From JANMZO01 sp963763135 (lineage in GTDB: Bacteria > Actinomycetota > Acidimicrobiia > Acidimicrobiales > JANYDT01): a DNA stretch of 64,000 nt. The DNA is taken from the NCBI GenBank assembly GCA_963763135.1, contig CAVXNJ010000009.1, positions 248,001 through 312,000 of the forward strand, read 5' to 3'. Under the pieces are notes generated by a model that saw only the letters and a list, made by a program, of their open reading frames with translations, was not told the DNA's origin and did not search any database. The translations under genes were made by a program, and so were the position numbers. Positions 9,291 through 17,576 of this stretch are shown here, in pieces (position 1 is the stretch's first letter; every line of letters starts with the position of its first letter).

Positions 9291-9995
9291 ATGACGCTCA
9301 CGATCGGTTACCCACGAAGTCTCGCCTACCCCTTTGAATGGGATGCCCTTGGCCGCGAAACACGCCTCGAAACCTTTGATGAGGTCGTTGATCTTCTTCA
9401 GCGATTGACCGAAGTCATCCCGGCCGCAATTGTCATTCAGAGCGGCAGTGGGCTCACGAATGCACTGAGAATTGTTCGCATCCTTCGGCGTCACACCGAA
9501 GTCCCGGTGCACCTGGTGCTGCGCTCCTCTCATGGCGTTGACCAGACGGCGGTGCCCGGCATCGCCTCGGTGCATGACGTCGAGGCCGGTTACGGACGGC
9601 TCCGGCAGCTCCTGTCGGGCAGTCGGCTTGCCTCCCCTCAACGGAAGGACTCCTCGGTAATCCGAATCGGTGAGCTGTGTCTTGACCTCGGCCGACGGAA
9701 AGCTCTGGTACTCGACCGCGATCTGCAACTCACGCGCAAGGAGTTCGACATTCTTCAGCTTCTGGCCTCCGAACGCGACGTGATCATCAAACGGCAACAG
9801 GTGATCGACGTCGTGTGGGGACTCGGATGGGTCGGCGCTCACAACGTTCTGGATACGCACGTCGTGAAACTCAGATCCAAGCTTTCAGCGGCCGGTGCCA
9901 CCGCCGCGATCGTGAATGTGCGCGGCGTCGGCTTCTATCTCGACACGTCCGAGATGCCCGATCTCGTAAGCCCGACGATGCATCACTCGATCTGA
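9291..9995 (+). CDS. Winged-helix regulator with degenerate receiver domain
   Basis: OmpR/PhoB-type transcription regulator of 234 residues. The C-terminal half (about 130-225) is a good Trans_reg_C domain: LTRKEFDILQLLA, then a recognition region ending VVKLRSKL and a wing with VRGVGFYL. The N-terminal half has the alternating strand-helix pattern of a receiver, but the strand that should end in the phospho-acceptor Asp reads AAIVIQSGSG, and no acidic pocket is obvious. It may therefore work without phosphorylation, like other atypical OmpR-type regulators. It is divergent from a PAS kinase, with a 280-base gap. ATG 9291 has GGAAAG very close upstream; TTG 9261 gives ten more residues. The stop is 72 bases from the convergent efeB end. 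Confidence 0.85.
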   Translation: MTLTIGYPRSLAYPFEWDALGRETRLETFDEVVDLLQRLTEVIPAAIVIQSGSGLTNALRIVRILRRHTEVPVHLVLRSSHGVDQTAVPGIASVHDVEAGYGRLRQLLSGSRLASPQRKDSSVIRIGELCLDLGRRKALVLDRDLQLTRKEFDILQLLASERDVIIKRQQVIDVVWGLGWVGAHNVLDTHVVKLRSKLSAAGATAAIVNVRGVGFYLDTSEMPDLVSPTMHHSI

Positions 9996-10067
9996 CGACG
10001 TCCTCGACTGGCGCTGTCGCTTTCGCTGCGGTCGCTGTCCCCGCGTGCAACGTGCCGCGTTCAACGG

Positions 10068-11372
10068 TTAGTCGAAGAGCGTGTGTCCGATGGTTTGTCC
10101 GGGTTGGATGCCGGGTGGGATGGCGAAGAGGGCTGATCCGGTGTGGAGGAGGTATTCGGAGAGGGCGTCTTGGCGGGCGAGGCGGGTTTGCATCGGGACG
10201 TACTGGGCGACGGGATTGCGGACGAAGGCAAGGAAGAAGAGGCCGGCATCGAGGCGGCCGAGTCCGTCGGTGCCGTCGGTGAAGTTGTATCCCCGGCGCA
10301 ACATGGCGTGTCCTTCGTTGCTTGCGGGGTGGGCGAGATGGACGTGGGAGTTGGTGGGCACGATTGGCGCGTCACCGCGGCCCTTCATCGCGAAGTCGGG
10401 GGCGGTGAATTCGTTCCCGCCGGAGAGCGGTGCACCGGTTGATTTCTGACGGCCGATTATGGCTTCCTGCTCGGCGAGTGAGGTGCGGTCCCACGTTTCG
10501 ATGTGCATGGCGATGCGGCGGGCAACGAGGAACGTGCCGCCGGTGAGCCATTCTTGATCGTCACCGTTGGCGACCCATACGTGTTGGTCGATGGCGGCGG
10601 GGATTTCGCTTTTGAGGTTGTTGGTTCCGTCTTTGAATCCGAACAGGTTGCGGGGTGTGATCTGGCTGGTGGAGGTGGACGACGTGCGTCCGAACCCGAG
10701 TTGCGACCAGCGCACCGTGGCGACTCCGAACGCGAGGCGGGCGAGGTTGCGCACCGCGTGCACGGCCACTTGGGGATCGTCCGCGCATGCTTGGATGCAG
10801 AGGTCACCGTTGCTGCGGTTGGGATCGAGCCGGTCGCCGGGGAAGTGCGGCAGTTCGATCAGCCCGGTGGGGAGGCGTTCGGCGAGGCCGTAGCGGTCGG
10901 TGCCATCGGCGAGGCGGAACATGGTGCGCCCGAACCCGATCGTGATGGTGAGCTTCGACGGTGGCAGGTCGAGTGCTTCTCCGGTGTCTTCCGGCGGTGC
11001 CGCTGCAGGTCCGTCGACCGCGCCGTAGCGGCCGATCGCGGCTCCTTCGGTTAGGAGCGCGGCGGCGGCGGTCCAGCGTCGGAGGAGGGCGATCACATCG
11101 CTGCGTCGTGTCGTGGTGAGGTCGAACGCGGCGAAGTGGAGGCGGTCCTGCGCTGGTGTGGTGATACCGGCCTGGTGGATGCCGTGGAACGGGACCCGAC
11201 CGTCGTTGGGGCCAGGTGTTGGGGATGGTTCGCTGCGCGCTTCACGAACGGCGACCGTGGTGCCGAGCCCCGCTGCGGCGAGACCGGCACCGCCAAAGGC
11301 GAGCAGACGGCGGCGGGAGAAGCGCTGTCCGTCGGCAGGAGGGAAGATGTCAGGGTTTGCTTGAGTCGTCAT
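10068..11372 (-). CDS. efeB: EfeB: Tat-exported Dyp-type haem peroxidase
   Basis: Periplasmic/extracytoplasmic haem peroxidase of the EfeUOB ferrous iron system, also proposed to act in iron release from haem. It begins with a twin-arginine signal (SRRRLLAFGGAG, about residues 19-30). Dyp signatures are GFKDGTNN (GxxDG motif) and a C-terminal stretch with SHVHLAHP (proximal His) and MLRRGYNF (distal Arg region). Length about 434, normal for EfeB. ATG 11372 is chosen because it has GAGA upstream and lies 13 bases after the efeO stop; an upstream start at 11396 would overlap efeO. It is the last gene of efeU-efeO-efeB, so it should be induced by iron limitation through the boxes at 13467-13498. 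Confidence 0.95.
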   Translation of the reverse strand: MTTQANPDIFPPADGQRFSRRRLLAFGGAGLAAAGLGTTVAVREARSEPSPTPGPNDGRVPFHGIHQAGITTPAQDRLHFAAFDLTTTRRSDVIALLRRWTAAAALLTEGAAIGRYGAVDGPAAAPPEDTGEALDLPPSKLTITIGFGRTMFRLADGTDRYGLAERLPTGLIELPHFPGDRLDPNRSNGDLCIQACADDPQVAVHAVRNLARLAFGVATVRWSQLGFGRTSSTSTSQITPRNLFGFKDGTNNLKSEIPAAIDQHVWVANGDDQEWLTGGTFLVARRIAMHIETWDRTSLAEQEAIIGRQKSTGAPLSGGNEFTAPDFAMKGRGDAPIVPTNSHVHLAHPASNEGHAMLRRGYNFTDGTDGLGRLDAGLFFLAFVRNPVAQYVPMQTRLARQDALSEYLLHTGSALFAIPPGIQPGQTIGHTLFD

Positions 11373-11385
11373 CGAAGTCTCGCGG

Positions 11386-12570
11386 TCAGAGCACAACGGT
11401 GGCGGTGAGGCGCGAGAGCGGTTCGCTCAGCGCGTTGACGGCATCGGCGAGTGCTTTGACCTCGGTCGGGTTGAGGTCGCGGTACAGCTTGAAGCCGTCG
11501 CCTTGTTTGTGGGTGTCGAGCAGTTTCTGGACTGCGGCGAACTCGGTCGCGAGCGTGGTGGCGAGGTCGGCGTCCTTGGCTTTGACAACGGGTTCGAGGA
11601 CTTCGAAGGCGATGCGGGCCCCGTCGACGTTGGCCTGGAAGTCCCACAGGTCGGTGCTCGACCAGATCTCTTCTTCGCCGGTGACCTTGCCGGTAGCGAC
11701 CTCGTCGAGGAGTTCTTTCGCACCGTTGCCGAGTTGGTTGGGCGAGTAGGTCAGTTTGGTGATGCGAGCGTGAAGGTCTTTCGTGTCGGTGAGGAGCTGG
11801 TCGGCGAGTGTCGCCCGTTCGGCGGCGGATAGCGCGGTGTATGCGGCATCGGTGGGTGGCCAGAGGTCTTTCTCGATGCGGTGCCACCCGGTCCATGTCT
11901 GGCCGACTTCCAGGTCGGCTTCGCGCAGGTCGAGCTTGGGGTCGAGGTCACCGAAGGATTCGGCGACTGGTTCGATACGTTCCCAGTGCATGCGGGATGG
12001 CGCATACGACAAGCGTGCCTCGTTGTCGCTGCCGGCCTTGAAGAGCTGCACGAAGGCCTCAGTCGCGGTGAGGAGTTGGTCGGACTGGTCACGGACGTAG
12101 GCGCCGTACTGGTCGGTGGCCGCCGCGAGTTGGTCGGCGAACTCACCGGCCGGCGTGAGGTCGGCACCGGAGTCGGTCACGGTGAACTCGGCCCGGATGC
12201 CTTTGCCGGTCATGCCGGGTTTGCATGCGGTGATGTACGTGCCCGGTGCGGCGCTGGCGATGAGTTTCCGGGTGATGCCGGGGCCGATGTTTTCCACCTC
12301 ACCAACGATCCGCAAACCGTCGGAGGCGAGGAGATAGAACTCGGTGACCTGACCGCCGTCGTTGCGCACGTCGAACACGACGTTGCCGCTACCGGCGGTC
12401 GTCGTGGCGAGTTTGCACGCCTTGTCGGTACTGACAACCGTGATCGCCGACGAGCCGGTTTCGGGATCAGCGTCGTTTTTCGACGTGCAGGCGCCGAGCA
12501 GCGAAATGACGCCGAACGTCACGGCGAACCTGGTGGCGAGTGAGGTGATGGGAGATGTACGGCGGAACAT
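11386..12570 (-). CDS. efeO: EfeO: cupredoxin-M75 iron-binding lipoprotein
   Basis: Extracytoplasmic component of ferrous iron uptake that delivers iron to the EfeU permease. A lipoprotein-type signal ends in LLGAC (about residues 24-28). An N-terminal cupredoxin-like domain (about 40-150) is followed by an imelysin/M75 domain with the metal-site HxxE signature in MHWERIEP (about 193-200). Length 394 is typical of the two-domain EfeO. It sits between efeU (40 bases upstream) and efeB, all on the same strand. AAGGACC lies nine bases before ATG 12570. The intergenic gap before it carries a 20-bp-period duplication of the efeU stop region. Confidence 0.95.
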   Translation of the reverse strand: MFRRTSPITSLATRFAVTFGVISLLGACTSKNDADPETGSSAITVVSTDKACKLATTTAGSGNVVFDVRNDGGQVTEFYLLASDGLRIVGEVENIGPGITRKLIASAAPGTYITACKPGMTGKGIRAEFTVTDSGADLTPAGEFADQLAAATDQYGAYVRDQSDQLLTATEAFVQLFKAGSDNEARLSYAPSRMHWERIEPVAESFGDLDPKLDLREADLEVGQTWTGWHRIEKDLWPPTDAAYTALSAAERATLADQLLTDTKDLHARITKLTYSPNQLGNGAKELLDEVATGKVTGEEEIWSSTDLWDFQANVDGARIAFEVLEPVVKAKDADLATTLATEFAAVQKLLDTHKQGDGFKLYRDLNPTEVKALADAVNALSEPLSRLTATVVL

Positions 12571-12586
12571 TGCGTGAGTGGTCCTT

Positions 12587-12620
12587 GGTGTCAGTGGGAG
12601 GAGGGTGGTGTCAGTGGGAG
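12587..12620. repeat. Tandem duplication spanning the efeU stop codon
   Basis: GGTGTCAGTGGGAG occurs at 12587-12600 and again at 12607-12620, a 20-bp period. The second copy contains the efeU stop (TCA on this strand); the first carries a decoy copy of it just downstream. This looks like slippage-type duplication of the gene end. Confidence 0.8.
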
Positions 12621-13456
12621 GCGGGCGTCGCCGGCAACGCGGGTGCTGTCGTTCGGCGGGTACGGGAACGCCGGAGAAACAGCGTCATGGTCGGGACCAC
12701 ATAGGCAAGCCAGGCGGTGGCTTCGAGCGTGGTGGTGACGGGGGAGAAGTTGAACGTGCCTTTCAGCAGGGTGGCGTACCAGGACCCGGGCGGGATCTGG
12801 GCCGAGACGTCGAAGGCGATGCGGTTGAGCCCCGGAAGGATGCCGGCCTCCTGGAGGTCGTGAATGCCGTACGCCAGCACACCAGCGGCGATCAGCACGA
12901 GCAGCACGCCGGTACGCCGAAAGAACACGGCGAGGTTGATCCGCATTGTCGTCTGGGTGAGCGCCCAGCCGATGGCGACCGCCACCATGAGGCCGATGCT
13001 CGCGCCGAGCAGCGGTGTGGCGCTGGAACCGGTCGCCTGTGCGGCGGCCCAGAGAAACAACGCAGTTTCGAGGCCTTCCCGGCCGACTGCCAGTGCGGCG
13101 AGGAGCATCACACTCAAGCCCCCAACCGCGGCAGCGGCGTCGAGGCGGCCTTCGAGTTCAGTCCGCATCGAACGGGCCGTTGCGGCCATCCAGAACACCA
13201 TCCACGTCACGAAGGCCACCGCCACGATCGACAACGTGCCGCCAATGGCCTCCTGTGCTTCGAAACTCAGGCCCCGCGGGCCGTAGGTGAGCACCGCACC
13301 GAAACCGAGCGAAACCGCGATCGCCAGACCGACCCCGGACCACAACCAACGCAACAACGACCGACGGCCGGTGCGGGTCAGGTAGGCGACCAGGATGCCG
13401 ACGACGAGGGCTGCTTCGAGCCCTTCACGCAGCCCGATCAGAAAGTTGGCGAACAT
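12611..13456 (-). CDS. efeU: EfeU: FTR1-family iron permease
   Basis: Membrane permease that brings in iron, homologous to yeast Ftr1p. It is about 281 residues with seven hydrophobic segments. The two REGLE iron-transfer motifs are present: LIGLREGLEAAL near residue 10 and VGREGLETALFL near 146. ATG 13456 is preferred over upstream in-frame starts because it begins exactly where the family begins (MFANFLIGLREG). First gene of the efeUOB operon. Two tandem IdeR/DtxR-like boxes lie 11-42 bases upstream, predicting repression when iron is plentiful. A second, solitary FTR1 gene is at 33312, so the window encodes two iron permeases of this family. Confidence 0.95.
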   Translation of the reverse strand: MFANFLIGLREGLEAALVVGILVAYLTRTGRRSLLRWLWSGVGLAIAVSLGFGAVLTYGPRGLSFEAQEAIGGTLSIVAVAFVTWMVFWMAATARSMRTELEGRLDAAAAVGGLSVMLLAALAVGREGLETALFLWAAAQATGSSATPLLGASIGLMVAVAIGWALTQTTMRINLAVFFRRTGVLLVLIAAGVLAYGIHDLQEAGILPGLNRIAFDVSAQIPPGSWYATLLKGTFNFSPVTTTLEATAWLAYVVPTMTLFLRRSRTRRTTAPALPATPASH

Positions 13457-13466
13457 AAGAACAAAG

Positions 13467-13498
13467 TATAGGCACACCTAAAGTAAGGCATACCTAAA
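13467..13498. promoter_or_regulatory. Tandem IdeR/DtxR-like iron boxes
   Basis: Two adjacent 16-bp units, TATAGGCACACCTAAA and GTAAGGCATACCTAAA, resemble the AGGyTAgsCTAACCTAA iron-box core of IdeR/DtxR. They sit between efeU (minus) and the NarL regulator (plus), so both may be iron-controlled. The identification is by eye against the known consensus; no IdeR gene is in the window. Confidence 0.65.
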
Positions 13499-13536
13499 AT
13501 TGTCCCTGCCGGTATTGATTCAACTAATATTTCGGC

Positions 13537-14193
13537 ATCGAAAATCGTCCGAAAGTCGTACGTGTAGTCGTCATCGATGACCATCTCGTCGTCGCCGACA
13601 CTCTCGCGGCCACGCTGAACGACAACGAGGCCATCGAGGTCGTTGGCGTCGCAGGCACGGGACTATCGGGTATCGAGCTCGTGCAAAGCGTCCGACCGGA
13701 TGTCGTCATCGTAGATTTCCGGTTACCCGACATTTCCGGTGCCGAGGTCATTCGTCGACTTGGTGCGCTTGACCTCGACTGTCGATGCGTTGTGCTGACC
13801 GGCACCGGTCTCGGTCGAGCACTACTCGATGCCGTCGAAGCAGGGGCGGTTGGTTTCGTTACGAAGAACCAGCGATACTCCGAGGTCGTCGACGCCATTT
13901 TGGCCGCCGCGGTCGGTGAAGTGCGATTTCCTCCGGCGATGTTGGCCGAGATCCTTCCCGAGCTGCGCAAGGGCAGTTCAGGTAGCCGGCGGTTGTCCGA
14001 GCGGGAACGAGAGGTCCTCGCCCTGCTCGCTGAGGGCTCGTCGAATTCGGAGATCGCAGAGAAACTCTTCATCTCGACCAACACCGTGCGAAGTCATGTT
14101 GCGAACCTGCTCATGAAGCTCGAGGCCGGCAGCCGCGGCGAAGCGGTGGCCCGGGCGATTCGCGAAGGCCTCGTCCGGGTGGAGGGCGAGTAG
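13537..14193 (+). CDS. NarL/LuxR response regulator lacking a canonical start
   Basis: Response regulator with an intact receiver (VVVIDDHLVVADTL acidic pair near residue 11; phospho-acceptor Asp in VIVDFRLPD) and a C-terminal LuxR helix-turn-helix (LSEREREVLALLAEG to STNTVRSHVANLLMKL). The frame is open from just after a TAA at 13525, yet no ATG, GTG or TTG occurs in frame before GTG 13681, which would delete half the receiver. The given start is the in-frame ATC at 13537, seven bases after a TAATAT (13525-13530). It could equally be a mutated ATG or an indel in the assembly. Divergent from efeU across the iron boxes. It is the only NarL-type regulator near the HisKA_3 kinase at 6749 and a candidate partner. 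Confidence 0.8.
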   Translation: MENRPKVVRVVVIDDHLVVADTLAATLNDNEAIEVVGVAGTGLSGIELVQSVRPDVVIVDFRLPDISGAEVIRRLGALDLDCRCVVLTGTGLGRALLDAVEAGAVGFVTKNQRYSEVVDAILAAAVGEVRFPPAMLAEILPELRKGSSGSRRLSEREREVLALLAEGSSNSEIAEKLFISTNTVRSHVANLLMKLEAGSRGEAVARAIREGLVRVEGE

Positions 14194-14218
14194 CTGTCCT
14201 CCGAATGCGGAGGACAGC
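14193..14218. terminator. Hairpin between convergent genes
   Basis: An 11-bp perfect stem GCTGTCCTCCG / CGGAGGACAGC with an AATG loop starts at the regulator stop and precedes the convergent acyl-CoA dehydrogenase end. Likely a bidirectional terminator, though without a long T tract. Confidence 0.7.
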
Positions 14219-14245
14219 CTTGGTTTAGCGCTCGTCTCGCTGGAC

Positions 14246-15499
14246 TTATGCGTGACCGGGAATGGTGTTCCAGGGGCCCGCGTCAGCCCGCGGCTCCTTC
14301 GGCAAACCGAGAACCTGTTCCCCGACGATGCCGCGCTGGACCTGACTCGTGCCGGCGTAGATAGTGCCGGCTCGGGCATTGAAGAACACGCCGACCCAGT
14401 TGGCGCTGTCATTGGGTGATCCGAATGCGTCGTACCGGAAGGCACCGTGCGGGGTCTGGCCGGTTGGGGTGAGCGCGTCGGCGCCGAGAATGTCGACAGC
14501 AAGCTCGGTGAGTTCCTTGTGGTACTCGCTCCAGAACAACTTTCCGATCGATGCATCGGGTCCCGGCTGTTTTCCGGCGAGAAAACTGGTCAACGCGCGG
14601 TAGCCGAAGAACCTCATGATCTCGACCTTGGTGTGGGCGTGTGCGAGTCGTTGACGAATTAGCGGGTCCGCGGTCACACCGCGCTCCTTGGCCAGCTCCA
14701 TCAACTTGTCGAGTTCGCGACGGAACCCGATTGCGTTCACCGCTGCGCCGGCTCCGCGCTCGTTGCCGAGAAGGGTCATGGCCACGGCCCATCCGCCGTT
14801 GACCTCGCCGAGCACGTCGCCTTTCGGGCAACGAGCGTCGGAGAAGAAGACCTCGTTGAACTCTGACTCTCCAGACATCATCTTGATGGGACGCACCTCA
14901 ACGCCGGGCTGCCGCATATCGACGAGCATGAACGTGATTCCGCGGTGCTTTTGCGCCGTCGCATCGGTGCGAGCGAGAACAAAGATGTGCGTCGCTAGAT
15001 GCCCTGACGACGTCCAGATCTTCTGGCCGTTGATGACCCACTCGTCGCCGTCGAGAACGGCTCGGCATCCCAGATTGCCGAGATCGCTTCCGGCCGCGGG
15101 TTCGCTGTAGCCCTGACACCAGCGGTGCTCACCGTTCAGAACCTTGGGAAGAAAATGACGCTTCTGCTCTTCGCTGCCCCACTTGAGCATGGTGTTGCCG
15201 AGCATGCCGATCCCAAAACCGTCGTTTGGTCCACCGCTGGGAACACCAGCGCCGGCAAATTCCTCGGCGAGTACCACGGACTCAGTCGGTGTAAGCCCGG
15301 CACCGCCGTATTCCTTTGGCCAATTCACTGCGAGGTAGCCGTTCTCATGCAATGTGCTGCGCCACTGCTTCGTGAAGGCGGTTGCGTCTTCGTGGTTCAA
15401 CGCGCCGATCCCTTTCCAACCCTCAGGGAGGTTGTCGCTAAGGAATGACTGGACCTTCGCTCGGTACGTCGCGGCTTCGGGTGGATAGGTGAGCTCCAT
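14246..15499 (-). CDS. Acyl-CoA dehydrogenase
   Basis: FAD-dependent acyl-CoA dehydrogenase of 417 residues, catalysing alpha-beta desaturation of an acyl-CoA. The middle domain has WCQGYSEPAAGSDLGNL and NGQKIWTSSGH; the C-terminus has GTSQVQRGIVGEQVLGLP, the FAD and substrate helix end. It resembles the larger FadE proteins of actinobacteria, but chain-length or steroid specificity cannot be read. It stands alone on its strand. Downstream is the hairpin at 14193-14218. Upstream lies a 280-base gap to the divergent GH114-like gene. The start ATG 15499 has only a weak upstream purine stretch (CTGGA). Confidence 0.93.
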   Translation of the reverse strand: MELTYPPEAATYRAKVQSFLSDNLPEGWKGIGALNHEDATAFTKQWRSTLHENGYLAVNWPKEYGGAGLTPTESVVLAEEFAGAGVPSGGPNDGFGIGMLGNTMLKWGSEEQKRHFLPKVLNGEHRWCQGYSEPAAGSDLGNLGCRAVLDGDEWVINGQKIWTSSGHLATHIFVLARTDATAQKHRGITFMLVDMRQPGVEVRPIKMMSGESEFNEVFFSDARCPKGDVLGEVNGGWAVAMTLLGNERGAGAAVNAIGFRRELDKLMELAKERGVTADPLIRQRLAHAHTKVEIMRFFGYRALTSFLAGKQPGPDASIGKLFWSEYHKELTELAVDILGADALTPTGQTPHGAFRYDAFGSPNDSANWVGVFFNARAGTIYAGTSQVQRGIVGEQVLGLPKEPRADAGPWNTIPGHA

Positions 15500-15781
15500 T
15501 CCAGAAAACTACGTCAGTAGGCCCTCGCAACGCACATCCGTGAATGCTTGGTGTCTTTCTCGTCACAGTGGACAGAATCAGGCGCACCGTGCCGGTTGAG
15601 TCATGATGACCAGAGCAACCACGGCCGACTCACGTACGGCCAAGCGATCGCTTTCGCGTGACCTTGCGGTGCGAGTATTGGCCTTATCGACGTCGGGTGA
15701 TCACGAACAGGAGCGGTGAGCCACCATCACTCCTGTTAGTACTCCGTGTACTTACGTTCGCGTCGGTTAACTGACGTAGCC

Positions 15782-17500
15782 ATGAAAGACTCGCGTATGT
15801 CGTTTGTTGGTCGTACCCGTCGTTCGCCCGTAAGACTCGGCGTCAGACGAACAGCGTTCGTCGTTGCGGGGGTCTGTGTCACGGTCGCGTCCACTCTGAC
15901 CGGTGGGGTCGACTCGGTCGCCCGTGCTGCCCAGGTGTCGAAGTTCCATGCCATAAGCGCGCGTACATCCGTGGGAACAACGCCGGTCGGTGAACTACCT
16001 TCACTTGCCGTCAAAGACGAGGCGGGCGCGAGCGATGACCCGGCTCGCCACATCACGTTCGGGCCGGGCCGGTACTTCGGTTACCACTCGTTTACGACGG
16101 GCGCGGGGTCCGGGAAAACCAAGTCGATCTCACTCACGGTCAACGCTCGGATTCGGTCATCTTCGAGCAACCAGCTTTGGACCTGGTCCGCGTACAACTG
16201 GTCGACCCGGTCGTGGACGACGATCGGGAAGTTGCGTCAGGGCCGTCTGCCAGCAAAGTGGTCTGTTGCGACGTATCGCGTCCCAACTCCAGTTGCGCGA
16301 TACCTGGGACCCGACGGAGCGGTGCGAATTTCTCTGTCATCGACATCGAAGGGCAGCGCCATCGATGTCGACTGGGAGGAAATAGCAGTGGTCACCGACT
16401 CAGTGATCGGCCCACCGAAACCCTCGGCGACGCCGGTCACTGCGTCTCCGGCGTCAACTCCATCAACTTCCAGTCGTCCGTCGGTCACAACGTCGAGCGC
16501 AACTTCCACAACCGCGCCTCCTGTCTCGAATTCGTCCACCTCAGTTCCAACGCTGCCGGCGCCGTCGACGACGGCAGTCGGGACAGGTCAAGGTTCCATT
16601 GTCACGTTGCCCACGATCCCGGGAACCACGACAACGGCCCCCGTAAACCTGCCAGCCTCCTCTGTCGTGGGTTCTACCGCACCGCCAGTCACGTCATCGA
16701 CGGTGGGACCGTCCACAACGTTGGCACCGGTCGTGATCGGATCTCCGTGGACCCCGTCACCATCGGATCGATGGCTGTATCAGATCGGGTCACCCGTGCC
16801 CGACACGAGCATCTGCGAAGTACCGGTAAGCGGTGGCGACTGTGTCCGGCCGAGCGTGTGGGCGATCGACCTGTATGCCGCCGACGGCAGCACACCCAAC
16901 GCCGCCGGCGTGGCCGCGATTCACCAGGTCGGAGGTCGAGCGGTTTGTTATGTGTCGGCCGGAAGCGGTGAGAACTGGCGGCCCGACTATGCCGCCTTCG
17001 TACCGGTCCTGGGGAACCCTCTCGATGGATGGCCGGGGGAGAAGTGGATCGACATACGTGCACTTACTACCTTGCGGCCGCTGATGACGGCCCGCGCCCA
17101 GAAATGCAAGACCGCCGGTTTCGATGCGATCGACTGGGACAACGTCGACGGATACACGAACAGCACTGGATTCCCGCTGACCGGTACCGATCAGCTTGCC
17201 TACAACCGGATGCTCGCGGACATCACCCACCAGTTGGGGCTTTCCGTAGGTCTGAAGAACGATGTTGAACAGGTCGCTCAGTTGGTCGCCAACTTCGACT
17301 TCGCCGTCAACGAGCAGTGCGCGCAGTTCTCCGGTGACTGCGTGCTGCTGCTCCCGTTTTCCCGATCGGGAAAAGCTGTCGTCGAGATCGAATATTCGAC
17401 CGCACCGACGTCGTACTGCCCGAACGCGAACGCGAACAATTGGGCGGCCATGACCATGAATCTCAACCTCTCGGCTCGTCCGTGGAAGCCGTGTCGTTGA
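15782..17500 (+). CDS. Secreted GH114-like endo-alpha-1,4-polygalactosaminidase-type protein
   Basis: Exported protein of about 572 residues. A signal peptide lies near the N-terminus (RRTAFVVAGVCVTVAST, cleavage likely after ARAA). A beta-rich domain follows (about 80-215), then a low-complexity Ser/Thr/Pro linker (about 220-330). The C-terminal TIM-barrel domain resembles glycoside hydrolase family 114: WAIDLYAADGS, RAVCYVSAGSGENWRPDY, GFDAIDWDNVDGY (acidic strand end) and FAVNEQC. Family members cleave galactosamine-rich exopolysaccharide. The first domain looks like a carbohydrate- or wall-binding module (inference). Start is uncertain: GTG 15746, ATG 15782 and ATG 15797 are all in frame without a clear ribosome site. 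Divergent from the acyl-CoA dehydrogenase. Confidence 0.85.
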   Translation: MKDSRMSFVGRTRRSPVRLGVRRTAFVVAGVCVTVASTLTGGVDSVARAAQVSKFHAISARTSVGTTPVGELPSLAVKDEAGASDDPARHITFGPGRYFGYHSFTTGAGSGKTKSISLTVNARIRSSSSNQLWTWSAYNWSTRSWTTIGKLRQGRLPAKWSVATYRVPTPVARYLGPDGAVRISLSSTSKGSAIDVDWEEIAVVTDSVIGPPKPSATPVTASPASTPSTSSRPSVTTSSATSTTAPPVSNSSTSVPTLPAPSTTAVGTGQGSIVTLPTIPGTTTTAPVNLPASSVVGSTAPPVTSSTVGPSTTLAPVVIGSPWTPSPSDRWLYQIGSPVPDTSICEVPVSGGDCVRPSVWAIDLYAADGSTPNAAGVAAIHQVGGRAVCYVSAGSGENWRPDYAAFVPVLGNPLDGWPGEKWIDIRALTTLRPLMTARAQKCKTAGFDAIDWDNVDGYTNSTGFPLTGTDQLAYNRMLADITHQLGLSVGLKNDVEQVAQLVANFDFAVNEQCAQFSGDCVLLLPFSRSGKAVVEIEYSTAPTSYCPNANANNWAAMTMNLNLSARPWKPCR

Positions 17501-17576
17501 ACGGCGCTGTCAGGTCTAAGGCTTGCGGCTGAGCGCACGAGGAGCGTTTATCTCTAACGACCGCCACAGCCATCCG

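Noticed and set aside
12578..13471. 297-codon frame antisense to efeU
   Set aside because: The minus strand gives a clear FTR1 permease; the plus frame has no domain pattern.
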